Virus record (IMG/VR): IMGVR_UViG_3300025009_000050
Span: 124,001 to 188,000 of that record
DNA from: a virus
DNA length: 64,000 bases
Reading direction: 5' to 3' (one strand)
Positions 22,001 through 31,621 of the stretch are shown here, one piece after another. How positions within the stretch are numbered: position 1 is the first letter of the stretch; each line of letters starts with the position of its first letter. The notes below the pieces were generated by a model that had not been told where the DNA came from, did no database searches, and saw nothing but the letters and a program-made list of their open reading frames with translations. Made by a program: the position numbers and the translations under genes.

Positions 22001-25000
22001 TTGTTGCAATTCAATCAGTTCTGTATAATACTCACATGCTCCATCAGAATTATTAACAAATTGATATATATCCTGCTCTATCCTAGCGTAAGCATTATAC
22101 ATGCCCATTACAGTTAACTGTGCGTATCCTTGTTTTCCTTGTAATTTACTAGAAGGCCAGAATTCAACACTTGAGAAACTAGTGAGTGTTTTATCAGCAC
22201 CACGAGTCCAATTAGATCTGGTTGGCATCCAATATTCAGCGCCGTACTTATGTGTTATTCCGCTATTATCAAGATATGCATCACCAGTAAATGGGTTTCC
22301 TTCTCCATAAGCATAAATGCCTTCTGGTCCATGTGCAGACGTATACCATTTTTCACCATCAGCAGATACCGCGATGTGGTATGGATTGTGACCAGTCATA
22401 GCCCAGTCTACTACGGTATCTGTAGTAGAATTAATAATAGCTACTGTTCCTTCTCCAGAGCATCCTACGTATATGAAACCATACACAGGATTATAAGCTA
22501 TCGGTCTTGGGCCAGAGCCCACATCAATTCGTTTTTCAATTGTATTAGTAGCTATATTAACAATGAGTACTGTATCGGAGCTATAGTTAGTCACATACAA
22601 TTTACTACCTACGTTTACCATTTGTAACGGGCCTTCATCACAAGAAATAATTTGTATTATATCTAACGTATTAGCGTCAATTACATACAGCTCGTCTGTA
22701 TCAGAGCATGTAGCATACAATGTACTTCCAACTAGCTTTAGATATTTCGGCTTACCGTTAAGATAAGCTGAATTAACCACTATATGATCAGCTACACTAG
22801 CCTTCTGTACCATCTTACCATCATAACAAGCCGCATATACATATTTATCATCGCTAGATATCTCTATACCCATTGGTCTATCAGCAACATGTATATGGCC
22901 TTCAACTAATTTAGTGCCAACATCTATAATAGTAATAAAGTCTGGAGTGTTCTGATCATCCTCATCATCGTTAGACACAAAAACTTTAGTCTTAGCGTTA
23001 TTGATTTTGATATCGAATGGTTTATTCCCTACGTCCTCTATCTTTTCCCACACCAATTCATTAGACCAATTATTTGTATCCCTGATTGTGATATCATTAG
23101 TAGCTCTATTCACAATCCAAACATATCTGTTATCAGTTATAATTATGCCAGATGGATTATAATGATAGAACTTTTGTGTAGTATCAAATGTATCATCCGT
23201 AGCATAAAAGTTATCAGATGAGTTATAGCCCCAGATTCTATTAGCACCTAATGGGTATGTGTGGTAGTGGTGATTGGGTACATATAGTTTAGTGCCATCA
23301 GTACTTATAGACACACCAGATGGGTTAGAGCCAGCTTCTATTCTTTGAATCTCTATGAGTTCACCAGTTTGATAACTAAGGACGGATACCACGCAACGAG
23401 CTGTGCATGTTACATATATGATTGGTTGAGTTGGGTGAGGACACAATGTAGTTGATCCATAGAAGTTTTGTCTTCCTACCTCCATTGCTAACGTCTGAGC
23501 GGAAAGCTTATCTGTCATTGTCTTATCAATGTATGTCATCATGACACCAGTGTCTTTATTCAGAATAGCAATATAACCATCAGTTTCAGAAGCAGAAGAG
23601 AAGCAAATATTCCCATCGGGCAGAGTTCTTAAATCGTGAATAATACCCCTATTGCCATCGTATGGTAGAATACTGAACTTTCTACATGAAGCAAATGGAG
23701 TAGCAAAATCAGCTGGAATCTCGTAGACATAATCAGATACTACGCCACCTACATAGATTTTACTGTAGTCTTGAGAAATCCAAATTGGTTGAGGAATGAC
23801 AGGAATACCACGAACATCAGTTAACATCATAATAGCTACTACTCTCATATTAACTATATCTATCTTATAAACATTATCATCAAGAGAGATAGTTACGTAT
23901 GCATAACCTTTATCGTCACATATTACCTTAGATGGGAATTCACCTACATCAATGACACCAATTCTAGTCCAGTTTGCTGGATCTGAATCTGATGTATCAA
24001 ATACAACCATATCCCATGGAGCACGTTTACGGTCAATGTCATCACCGCATACTACAAGCCTAGCTCCCATAGGAGCATTAGGTAGTAACGAGGTAGCCGA
24101 TTGAGCAGGAGTAAATGCAGCTCCAAATAGGCCACCTTTCCATGATTTCAAATTACGTACTAGATTCCCATCCTTATTAATCACAGTCACAAAGTTATCG
24201 GCATCATTAGGGATTACGCAATGTCCAGTTATGGGATGTACTGCACTCCATTGTGGGTTAAACGATACACGAGTTATATTAGGCCAATTAGGATCACTTA
24301 GATTCTCTGGGTCATACAAATTTAAAGTCCCATCAGGATTAACGTTATACGTATATACAGTATGAGGATTTCTAGTAGGATAGTCAGGCCATCCAGCATA
24401 GTGATATGTGGGGTTAGATACTGCACCACCAGATGATTGAGCACGTCCAAGAAATACTTCGTCCTGATTTAACTGCTTAAGTCCATATCTATCAGATGCC
24501 ATATTAAAGTTACCATTACCAACATAGTTATTAGATGTAACAACACCCATATCTAAGCCTTTAACGCGAAGATACCCTCCGCCTATTAACACTTCACCAG
24601 TCTTATCACTGTGTACGGTGATAGCACCATTATATACATCAATGCCACCTGGGTTAATTGAAACGTTATCAACATAACCATTAAGAGTCTCGTTCCATTG
24701 TTTGATTACGATACCAGATGCTCCACCGCCATGGTCTGCAATAGTTAATTGTCCATCATTGATCACGTTAGCGTTAAGACCTGTACCTGTTAATGCAGGA
24801 TCATATGTCACACCACTATCTGTAGATATATATAGACCAAGGTTGTTAAGGCGGACTACTCTATCGTTATATTCATCGGTATTGTCATATAAGTAAATAG
24901 CATTCGATGTACCGTCAAGGTACACATTACTTGATGCACCTACTGACAAGTTACCAAGTATAGTACCACTAGTAGCTGTAATATCACCATATAGCTTAGC

Positions 25001-28000
25001 CCCAGTTCTATCTACCTTGAAAAACTCTGTTAATACGCTGTATGAATCATAACCCCAGCAAGATATATACCCGCCTGCTGCTTCGTTGTATGTCATTTCA
25101 ACACGAGCAGAATTTCTTGAACCAGCAATAACACTACCTTCACTAATGACAAGGTCTGATCCACTACTAATAAATGAATCAGCCTCTACGACAATACTAC
25201 CCTTAAAATAAGCATCACCAGGATTGATTGTAGTCCCATCGGCACCAATAAACTGTGGTTTGGAACTGATCCAAAACACACTACCAGAAACCCCAACCCC
25301 AGGACCAGCCCAGATACCATCGTTACTAGCATTAATTCTTCCAGATCCAACACCAAATTCTCCACTAGTAGCCTTCACACTTCCTGTTAAGTTAACATTT
25401 CCTGCTTCTAATAAACCATTATCTGAAATCTTGAACCCTGTTCCACCGGATATAAATCCATTTGTTTGTATATGGTGGTCGCCAATTGTCAAGCCACCTA
25501 TGGTTCCTTGATTAGCAGCAATACCTGAGCTATTCAAAATAGTATTACCAGCTTTAAGACCATAGCTAAGTCCGTCATATTTACCAAAGATAACTTCTGC
25601 AGTATCCACATTATATACCGAAATTGTTTCTGCTGTTGGATTAAGTCTTATAACATTATTGACACTATGAAGATCTGTATTCACAACCCAGCTACCAACA
25701 CTACCACTAGTAGCTGTAATCTTTCCAGTCAAATCAACATTAGTAGCAGTTATAGTTCCAGTAGTTGTGGTACCATCAAGTGTAATGTTAGTGCCAATCC
25801 TAATTTTCCCAGTATTATCAAGTACAAGATTAGAAGCTTTTAAGTCAGTTGAACTAATAATCCATCCACCAATATCACCTGCTACTGCCTTAATACCATA
25901 ATTAGTAGTATCATATTTACCTAGTATAGCTTGGGCAGTTGTTCCATTCTTAACCTCTATTCTATCGCTATAGGTTGTTACGTATCCAGCAACAATTGTT
26001 CCTGTGCCAGTCACAGCTATCCCGCTTGTTCCAGCTACTCCTATACCAGAGCTGTTCAATGTTACATTACCGAAAGTAACACTAGTTGATTCAACGGTTA
26101 GTCCTCCAATAGTACCACTAGTAGCTGAGATAGAACCAGAAATAGTAGCACTGCTAGCAGTCAATGTTCCATCAGTACTAACAGAAAACTTCGTACCAAG
26201 GGTAATAGACCCTTGAGTCATGTTAAGTCCAGTACTATCTAATTTAGTAGTACCGGCGAATATACCGTAGCTAGTTCCATTATATCCTAGTGTCACTTGG
26301 AGTATATCTGATGCATTATTCACAACTATTCTATCGTTCTTAACAATTACTTTTCCAGATACGATAGTCCCAGTACCACTTACAGTAAGGCCAGTAGAGT
26401 TGACTGTTATTCCGTTTGTTGAGCTTCCAAAGTATCCAGACGTTGCATTGATTGCACCAGTCACGGTAGCAGAAGTGGCTGTCAAAGCTCCAGCAGAAGT
26501 TACTGCGAATACACCTGAGTTTATACTTATTGAACCCTGATTCATTGTTATTCCACTGCTATTAAGAATAGTGTTCCCAGCTTTAATTCCAAAGTTACCA
26601 GTTGTATATTGGCCAACTATGACTTCTGGGGTAGTACCGTTCAGCACCTTAAGTGTTCCAGTACTGATTGTAATACCATCTATTCCAGTAACGGTAATAC
26701 CAGATGATCCACTGACTGTAATCCCTGTACTACCTAACACTACATTACCACCTGACACAGACATCCCAGTACCTACTGTAAGTGTTCCAGTAGTAATAGT
26801 TGAAGCGTTAATTCCATTACCATCTATTGCAGTTGATCCATCAGTTGTCTGAACAGATATGGCTCCACCTGTAATGGTTAATCCAGTGCTGTCTAACTGG
26901 ACAACTTTAGTTGGAGATATCAGCGCATTGGCAGTTCTTATGTAATTACTAGTAGATGATGATTTAATAGTAACGAGTCCATTATCGCTTGTGAGAGTAT
27001 CAGTACTTAGAGTCCAACCACCTACTGTACCAGCAGTAGCTGTTAGTGTGCCATCACTTGCTACGATGAACTTACCAGAATTAAGATTAATGCTGGCTCC
27101 TGAACCTGTGATTGTTAAGCCTGAACTACTTAATACTGCTGTACCTGAAGTTATTGTTCCGCTTCCAACTACATCTAAACCAGTAGATCCAACACTAATA
27201 CCATCAACACTACCGCCGAAATAACCACTAGTTGCATTGACTGCACCTGTGATGGTTGCACTTGTAGCAGTAAGAATACCTGTATTTGTTACTGTAAATA
27301 CACCACTACCTATGTCTATAGAACCTTGCCCTATTGTAATACCACTTGAATCTAATGTGGTGCTACCAGCTTTTATTCCATACTGGCCTGTGGTATACTG
27401 ACCTATAGTTACTTGGGTTATATTTTCGTTATTATCTACCTTGAGAGTGCCCTCTTTAATCCTAATACCGCCAGCACCTGATACGTAGATACCAGAATCT
27501 CCACTAATAGTTACCCCTGAACTACTTAACACTACATTTCCACCTGATACAGACATAGATCCTGTAACACTTAGCGTACCAGTAGTAATCTTCCCAGCAT
27601 CCAATGAAGCTATCTCAGCACTAGTAACTGATAATCCAAGGCCAGTAATCTTGTTAGTCCAGATACTTCCACCATCACTTGAAATAGAAAGTCCACTACT
27701 GTCAATTCTCACCATGTTAGTGGTGCCATCTATAGTATCTTTATCTTGTACGCTTAATCCATTTGTATCAATAAAGAATCTATTCCCAGTGCCTCCAGCT
27801 TTCGTAGCAATGCTAACTGAGTTAGCATCTATTGTGCCAGCACTTATTACTGAAGCATTAAGACCGTCTGTCGAAATCATAGAAGTTGTGATCGTCTCTG
27901 CTGCTATATTACCATTATTAATTGTCACAGTACCAGTAGGGTCCACTACTGTTAATTTACCGCCAGTGATAATAATCCCCTCAGAAGTAATGAGTACATT

Positions 28001-31000
28001 ATTCTGAGCACCATTCATTTCTTCTGGGTTTCTAGTCCATGCTGTAGCTATATCACCTTCTTCTAATTGGACGCATGTAGCTGAAAATTCTCCAGCACAT
28101 TCATTAAGGTAAACTCTAACCTTAATAAAATTTACAGTCCAGTTAGGAGCTAGTGGAGTAAGAGACATGATTTTCTGTACACGCTCAAATTCACTCTCTA
28201 CAGTGCAACTTCCGACTAATGATATCCTTTCAAACTGGTCTACATCACTAACACCATTATTGTACTGATAATGCAGTTCAACCAATAGTTTGTTAGATGA
28301 GGTTGTTCCCATCACTACGTTTTTCCATTTTACCCAGGCGCTTAGTGCAAGAGTTTTTCCAGCATAATCGTTACTTATTGTCTGCTCGTAACCTCTAGTA
28401 ACTGCTGTAACATCATTAACATAAAAGCATTTTCTGCTCCAACGGAACCCATAAGTACTTGGTCTAGTTGGTTCTGTCCCAATTGCTGTCCAGTTAAGAC
28501 ATGATCCCTCTACATCATTAAAGAAGAAGTCACTATTTTTTAAGACGTTATACCCACCAAAACCTACATTAAGTTTATCAGCACTGATAGAAGTAATCTT
28601 AGAGCTGTTAATAAATAGAGTATCTGCTGTCGCATTAATAGCTTGTATCACTGTGGACTTAAGTATATCTGTACTTATAGAACCTGCAGTAATGACAGCT
28701 GCATCTAAATTTGTTATGACAGCTCCATCAATATATGCTTCTCCAAATCGTGCGTTGATTGCATCAATAACTCCTGCTTTCATTCTGTCGGCATTAATGT
28801 ATCCAGCATTAATCTTTTCAGCACTTAGATCACTTATCTTAGCATTTGTTATTGAAGCATCAGCAATGAGAGCAGTACTAATTTGAGCTGTACCAATCTT
28901 AGCTGTGGTGATTGCTGCGTCCTTAATGTTAGCTGTATCGATCTGAGCTGTGCCTACTTTAGCAGTAGTTATGGCCGCATCAGCTATCTGTGCTGTTCCG
29001 ATAGTAGCATCTGCTATATTAGCATTAGTTATTGTTGCTAATGCAATTTTTGCACTAGTGATAGTAGCATCGGCTATGTTAGCAGAAGTGATTGTTGAGA
29101 AAGCTATATTTGCATTGGTAATTGTGGCATCAGCTATTTGAGCATTAGTGATTGTAGCGAGCTGTATATTAGCGGCTGTTATGGTAGCATTAGCGATATT
29201 GGCGCTAGTAATAGTGGCAAGCGCTATGTTAGCACTTGTTATGGTAGCATTGGCGATATTAGCATTTGTGATTGTAGCATCCGCTATGTGTGCACTAGTA
29301 ATAGCCGCATCAGCAATATTAGCAGACGTAATAGCAGCAATTCCTATAATAGCTGAATCCGCAGTTATCGTGCCAGCAGCCAACATATTGGCAGTAATAC
29401 TTCCTGCCTCAATTCTACCTGCACCCAAATATCCAGTTGTAATCTTTCCGGCATCTAAGCTAACAACATGAGCATTTGTTATTGAAGCATCAGCAATTAA
29501 TGCTGATGTTATAGATGCATTTTGTATGTTGGATGTCATTATAGTTGCTGTTGCTATTTGCGCATTGGTTATAGCTCCATTAGCAATGTTCGCTGTATTT
29601 ATTGCTGCATTTGATATGTGGGCATTAATTATTGCAGCATCCTGAATATTGGCAGTACCAATAGCTGCTGTTGCTATTTGTGCGGAAGTAATAGTAGCCA
29701 GTGCTATATTGGCCGAAGTTATGGTAGCACTAGCAATTTGTGCGGAAGTAATAGTCGCATTCCTGATTACAGCCCCATCTATGGTTGCTGTACCGAGATT
29801 AGCGTTAATTGCATCTACAACATTAGTCTGAATCCTATCAGCTGATATATCTCCAGCTGTAATATGACTAGCATTTAGATCACCTATATGAGCCTGATCT
29901 ATTACTGCACTACCTATATTCGCGTTAATAGCATCAACTACGCTTGCACTGATTGCGTTAGCATTAATAACACCAGCATTTATCTGCTCAACAGTCAAAC
30001 TTTGTACGTATGCATTAATAGCTTGTATTATATTAGCCTGAATCCTACCGGCTGCTATATCGCCAGCAACTATATGACTAGCATTCAAGTCTCCAATTCT
30101 AGCATCATTGATCGTTAACCCAGAGTTACATGAATCATTTATAGCTTGGATAACGATATCCTTAATATTGCTCACCAAAAGTGGTGCTATCTTTTCAGGA
30201 TCTATTATAGAATCTGGATTAGCGTTAATGGCATCTATCACAGAATCAACAATTGTAGCGTAATTAATAGTACCAGTAATGTTTTCCCCAGGTATTGATA
30301 TACCCTCAAGAGTATAAGAATGATTAACTGTGTTTACTGTTATTTTGCCGAAGCTTCCAACTCTAGTATACGTACCAGCAACTTCGGATATTTGCGGATT
30401 CTTGTCATAGTAATTACCCACTAAAGACAAGTTACGATACAGTTTGAGTGCATTACTATTAATACCGTAATCCTCTGTCACAGCATAAAAAGCATCATAG
30501 CTACAAAGTATAGCTACTGATTGTGCATAATCGAAATATGACTGAGCCACTTCTTGTGTCTGATTATGGTCTATAGTCGCTACACCAAATATCTTGGTGC
30601 CTAAGTTATTACGATATGTGATTAAGCTCTTTGCGTATTCAATTGAATTGATATACGCATTCACTGATGTAGTATCAACTGCTATATTTTCATGAAGATA
30701 TATATCTCTTTTATCAATCAGTGAATTAGTATAGTCAGGATTGTATTGTGCATTGTAGGCACTTCCGAATGTATCTACAGCATGAGTAGATTGTACAAAT
30801 GCTGACAGTTCACGACTATGCAAGAAATTGATAATATCATTTTGACGAGCTCTTGACACTCCAAAATCATATCCAAAGTTGTATAAGAATACGCCATCAA
30901 CACCAAGAACATCCCATGCAGATATCTTAGTTTCTATTTGAGTTAGGTTAAAGTTAGATGTAATAACGCCTACATCAATATATCCATATAATTTAATATC

Positions 31001-31402
31001 GCGGCTCGCTCTAATGTAGGCAATCAACTCTTTAAAATTATTGTAATCTGGATTAGCTGAGTTCTCCAAGTTGGGTCCGAATACTACATGGTCATAGTAT
31101 AAGAATTCGTTAGCCGCTTGTGCCTTTGAAACAGCTCCATTGAATATGATAGGATTACCAAGAAATATACATACGGAGGGAGTTTTCAGTGCCTTAGAGC
31201 TTTCAAGACTAGCTATCCTATCCCTTACTGTCAAGCTGCTTCCTTGTGGTGTCTTGCCTAATGTTTGTTCTATAGAAATAACTACGTCCTGGAGATCATT
31301 TATGTGCTCAGCATCTACCCAATCTCCAGTAGTATCTTCCATACCGGGAATAGCATTCTGTTTCCTAGTAAAATTGTCTAGGTCATCTGGATAATTAGCC
31401 AT
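19034..31402 (-). CDS. Giant multidomain tail fibre, 4122 aa
   Basis: This is the longest gene in the window. Residues ~25-66 are an adaptor motif (AEHINDLQ ... EQTLGKTPQG) shared with the 361-residue protein. Residues ~75-345 resemble a spherulin-4/GH114-like TIM barrel (YGYIDVGVIT, DGVFLYNFGYDFGVSRARQN). Residues ~543-857 are A(T/N)I-type five-residue repeats, probably a quadrilateral beta-helix. A CBM-like module follows at ~945-1127 (CVQLEEGDIATAW). Residues ~1150-2300 are long beta-helix repeats. Residues ~2375-3040 look like a YVTN/NHL beta-propeller (GSNPSGVSISTDGTKLYV, SSDTVLIVNIATN). Galactose-binding-like domains lie near 3400-3500, and the C-terminal ~200 residues form a beta domain. 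It probably acts as a central or long tail fibre that binds and may process surface glycan. Start follows AGAGGTGA. Confidence 0.8.
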   Translation of the reverse strand: MANYPDDLDNFTRKQNAIPGMEDTTGDWVDAEHINDLQDVVISIEQTLGKTPQGSSLTVRDRIASLESSKALKTPSVCIFLGNPIIFNGAVSKAQAANEFLYYDHVVFGPNLENSANPDYNNFKELIAYIRASRDIKLYGYIDVGVITSNFNLTQIETKISAWDVLGVDGVFLYNFGYDFGVSRARQNDIINFLHSRELSAFVQSTHAVDTFGSAYNAQYNPDYTNSLIDKRDIYLHENIAVDTTSVNAYINSIEYAKSLITYRNNLGTKIFGVATIDHNQTQEVAQSYFDYAQSVAILCSYDAFYAVTEDYGINSNALKLYRNLSLVGNYYDKNPQISEVAGTYTRVGSFGKITVNTVNHSYTLEGISIPGENITGTINYATIVDSVIDAINANPDSIIDPEKIAPLLVSNIKDIVIQAINDSCNSGLTINDARIGDLNASHIVAGDIAAGRIQANIIQAINAYVQSLTVEQINAGVINANAISASVVDAINANIGSAVIDQAHIGDLNASHITAGDISADRIQTNVVDAINANLGTATIDGAVIRNATITSAQIASATITSANIALATITSAQIATAAIGTANIQDAAIINAHISNAAINTANIANGAITNAQIATATIMTSNIQNASITSALIADASITNAHVVSLDAGKITTGYLGAGRIEAGSITANMLAAGTITADSAIIGIAAITSANIADAAITSAHIADATITNANIANATITSANIALATITSANIANATITAANIQLATITNAQIADATITNANIAFSTITSANIADATITSAKIALATITNANIADATIGTAQIADAAITTAKVGTAQIDTANIKDAAITTAKIGTAQISTALIADASITNAKISDLSAEKINAGYINADRMKAGVIDAINARFGEAYIDGAVITNLDAAVITAGSISTDILKSTVIQAINATADTLFINSSKITSISADKLNVGFGGYNVLKNSDFFFNDVEGSCLNWTAIGTEPTRPSTYGFRWSRKCFYVNDVTAVTRGYEQTISNDYAGKTLALSAWVKWKNVVMGTTSSNKLLVELHYQYNNGVSDVDQFERISLVGSCTVESEFERVQKIMSLTPLAPNWTVNFIKVRVYLNECAGEFSATCVQLEEGDIATAWTRNPEEMNGAQNNVLITSEGIIITGGKLTVVDPTGTVTINNGNIAAETITTSMISTDGLNASVISAGTIDANSVSIATKAGGTGNRFFIDTNGLSVQDKDTIDGTTNMVRIDSSGLSISSDGGSIWTNKITGLGLSVTSAEIASLDAGKITTGTLSVTGSMSVSGGNVVLSSSGVTISGDSGIYVSGAGGIRIKEGTLKVDNNENITQVTIGQYTTGQYGIKAGSTTLDSSGITIGQGSIDIGSGVFTVTNTGILTATSATITGAVNATSGYFGGSVDGISVGSTGLDVVGSGTITSGTAVLSSSGLTITGSGASINLNSGKFIVASDGTLTATAGTVGGWTLSTDTLTSDNGLVTIKSSSTSNYIRTANALISPTKVVQLDSTGLTITGGAISVQTTDGSTAIDGNGINASTITTGTLTVGTGMSVSGGNVVLGSTGITVSGSSGITVTGIDGITISTGTLKVLNGTTPEVIVGQYTTGNFGIKAGNTILNSSGITMNQGSISINSGVFAVTSAGALTATSATVTGAINATSGYFGSSTNGITVNSTGLTVSGTGTIVSGKVIVKNDRIVVNNASDILQVTLGYNGTSYGIFAGTTKLDSTGLNMTQGSITLGTKFSVSTDGTLTASSATISGSISATSGTIGGLTVESTSVTFGNVTLNSSGIGVAGTSGIAVTGTGTIVAGYVTTYSDRIEVKNGTTAQAILGKYDTTNYGIKAVAGDIGGWIISSTDLKASNLVLDNTGKIRIGTNITLDGTTTTGTITATNVDLTGKITATSGSVGSWVVNTDLHSVNNVIRLNPTAETISVYNVDTAEVIFGKYDGLSYGLKAGNTILNSSGIAANQGTIGGLTIGDHHIQTNGFISGGTGFKISDNGLLEAGNVNLTGSVKATSGEFGVGSGRINASNDGIWAGPGVGVSGSVFWISSKPQFIGADGTTINPGDAYFKGSIVVEADSFISSGSDLVISEGSVIAGSRNSARVEMTYNEAAGGYISCWGYDSYSVLTEFFKVDRTGAKLYGDITATSGTILGNLSVGASSNVYLDGTSNAIYLYDNTDEYNDRVVRLNNLGLYISTDSGVTYDPALTGTGLNANVINDGQLTIADHGGGASGIVIKQWNETLNGYVDNVSINPGGIDVYNGAITVHSDKTGEVLIGGGYLRVKGLDMGVVTSNNYVGNGNFNMASDRYGLKQLNQDEVFLGRAQSSGGAVSNPTYHYAGWPDYPTRNPHTVYTYNVNPDGTLNLYDPENLSDPNWPNITRVSFNPQWSAVHPITGHCVIPNDADNFVTVINKDGNLVRNLKSWKGGLFGAAFTPAQSATSLLPNAPMGARLVVCGDDIDRKRAPWDMVVFDTSDSDPANWTRIGVIDVGEFPSKVICDDKGYAYVTISLDDNVYKIDIVNMRVVAIMMLTDVRGIPVIPQPIWISQDYSKIYVGGVVSDYVYEIPADFATPFASCRKFSILPYDGNRGIIHDLRTLPDGNICFSSASETDGYIAILNKDTGVMMTYIDKTMTDKLSAQTLAMEVGRQNFYGSTTLCPHPTQPIIYVTCTARCVVSVLSYQTGELIEIQRIEAGSNPSGVSISTDGTKLYVPNHHYHTYPLGANRIWGYNSSDNFYATDDTFDTTQKFYHYNPSGIIITDNRYVWIVNRATNDITIRDTNNWSNELVWEKIEDVGNKPFDIKINNAKTKVFVSNDDEDDQNTPDFITIIDVGTKLVEGHIHVADRPMGIEISSDDKYVYAACYDGKMVQKASVADHIVVNSAYLNGKPKYLKLVGSTLYATCSDTDELYVIDANTLDIIQIISCDEGPLQMVNVGSKLYVTNYSSDTVLIVNIATNTIEKRIDVGSGPRPIAYNPVYGFIYVGCSGEGTVAIINSTTDTVVDWAMTGHNPYHIAVSADGEKWYTSAHGPEGIYAYGEGNPFTGDAYLDNSGITHKYGAEYWMPTRSNWTRGADKTLTSFSSVEFWPSSKLQGKQGYAQLTVMGMYNAYARIEQDIYQFVNNSDGACEYYTELIELQQGIPLKLTEDVADFKDITGQEKRRIQLISATDVSIIYIEGVHYVVNYDVNEVSRLGDTIPASGKIENTVLVDTTAVTMIANGKNYNTITVYPLGQTAGEYIENTDYIIDRVNNTIARTVNSAIPSGNSVTVKYRHCLKVRYYYHPNKRNYSDSVVSADFFWKWPRPENQWVRMQLDELVPKFIYVDNDNIDPWRPIHDYGKPLYEDATPYWLKQDNTKLYQVPEVKGLVYSAYSDRVPVASITPSAIPISGETDNVKKTDGSTVVLPVGSQNLTIDLGAVYYANNITIDHGILVNNAKVEISEDNVAWVEVFNGLLAVGPSYQITFQKTYNSDYEGPKRVRYIRSTLDNTTNQWKQIKVMGDWKVGSYTFASNTIWDSESKRETFVTLGGTTAKRFDDPSITNIDPLNPTTRPSERVRYRLYYSGTDGSHDLRGEVSVYNAYENTLYKGVGYRNVTTHLPYAVLDTTGYDYVYDYMANILWRTADSTIADGEEVRIVYKFVQEDLSSLPLCIAHRNPNTGIADMDASVAESDVTGAWIQWTFTNDYRCDWYIGWIADIGLGNVNIYLDNNLTHSISQMSTKVERFSQISQDLLPGEHTIKLVQQQGRVNFDVIKLEDLQLLQMNSQIVASPSLNPVELFTWYTAKISPYKARKYLGRGTQVLSGAYDSLRVDKDLGIPNNQVPVRYRLRFQTTLEGRADAVDGEGGTGGEIGDRKWRFEQGAAMVTNVTMEKGVNPTYWRMAPAADKYTGFAIESWDSQEPKHTGIQTSHIANGAITADKIKAFSIIDEHIASNAKIQESKLSLNYATHPHEDLAALDKIMLSDGGILVDGKVKQQGQYEIVHRRPLYGIAGDLQFQTDSTTWETMVFAYGPFGYALPSVQTSANRYYRLYAIYSDDITNTDASATIAPRVRVELASDTILVYEWKMPHTYGAVNDQRDAYSSYFQVSGLTSGDHCNVKVRIQNDACNYAAGGKSVGIKYLELIAYDVF
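24900..27700 (-). repeat. Long degenerate coding repeats of the fibre beta-helix
   Basis: Several related blocks within the 4122-residue fibre each encode a series such as TATSAT(I/V)TGA(V/I)NATSGYFG, followed by STGL.V.G.GTI.SG, an IGQYTTG..GIKAG motif and SSGIT(I/M).QGSI. Clear copies lie around 27130-27270 and 26370-26500. They are coding repeats predicted to build a beta-helical shaft. Confidence 0.7.
28830..29780 (-). repeat. 30-bp coding repeats (five-residue A(T/N)Ixx pattern)
   Basis: About 30 tandem ten-residue units are encoded, each made of two five-residue steps such as ATITS-ANIAL. Alanine sits at i-2 and isoleucine at the centre, matching the pentapeptide-repeat layout A(D/N)Lxx with Ile in place of Leu. 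The copies are imperfect at the DNA level. Confidence 0.8.
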
Positions 31403-31415
31403 TGAATCTCACCTC

Positions 31416-31607
31416 TTATATTTTACTCCTAGGTATTATACCATATCTACCGTCATATGCTTTAAATTTGCGTTCATCATCATTCCAGTATTCTAGAATA
31501 AAATGAGTCGTATCCGAATCCTGTAGGTATGACCAACATATTTCTGTCTTATTGGTTTCTGCATTGTATTTATATGTTAAGCCAAGAGGTGTATTGACTG
31601 GAATCAT
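31416..31607 (-). CDS. Small FN3-like protein, 63 aa
   Basis: This short gene lies between the 1243- and 4122-residue genes, 14 bases from the former and 13 from the latter, with GGAGAGAG upstream of the ATG at 31607. The sequence resembles one truncated fibronectin type III unit: PLGLTYKYNAETNKTEICW, then FILEYWNDDERKF. FN3 modules in phage tails usually mediate weak surface contacts or act as spacers. A free-standing single unit could be an adaptor that caps or joins a fibre. No signal peptide or membrane segment is seen. The frame is supported by position, ribosome binding site and tight packing. Confidence 0.6.
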   Translation of the reverse strand: MIPVNTPLGLTYKYNAETNKTEICWSYLQDSDTTHFILEYWNDDERKFKAYDGRYGIIPRSKI

Positions 31608-31621
31608 ATTGTCTCTCTCCT

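Noticed and set aside
28830-29780. 30-base repeats as a CRISPR array
   Set aside because: The repeats are degenerate, in frame, without unique spacers, and encode a regular protein repeat.
17739-29845. Plus-strand reading frames opposite the fibre genes
   Set aside because: They are low-complexity mirror images of repetitive minus-strand genes, without ribosome binding sites or plausible protein composition.
1-31402. Diversity-generating retroelement acting on the fibres
   Set aside because: No reverse transcriptase gene and no template-variable repeat pair with adenine-specific changes was noticed in the window.
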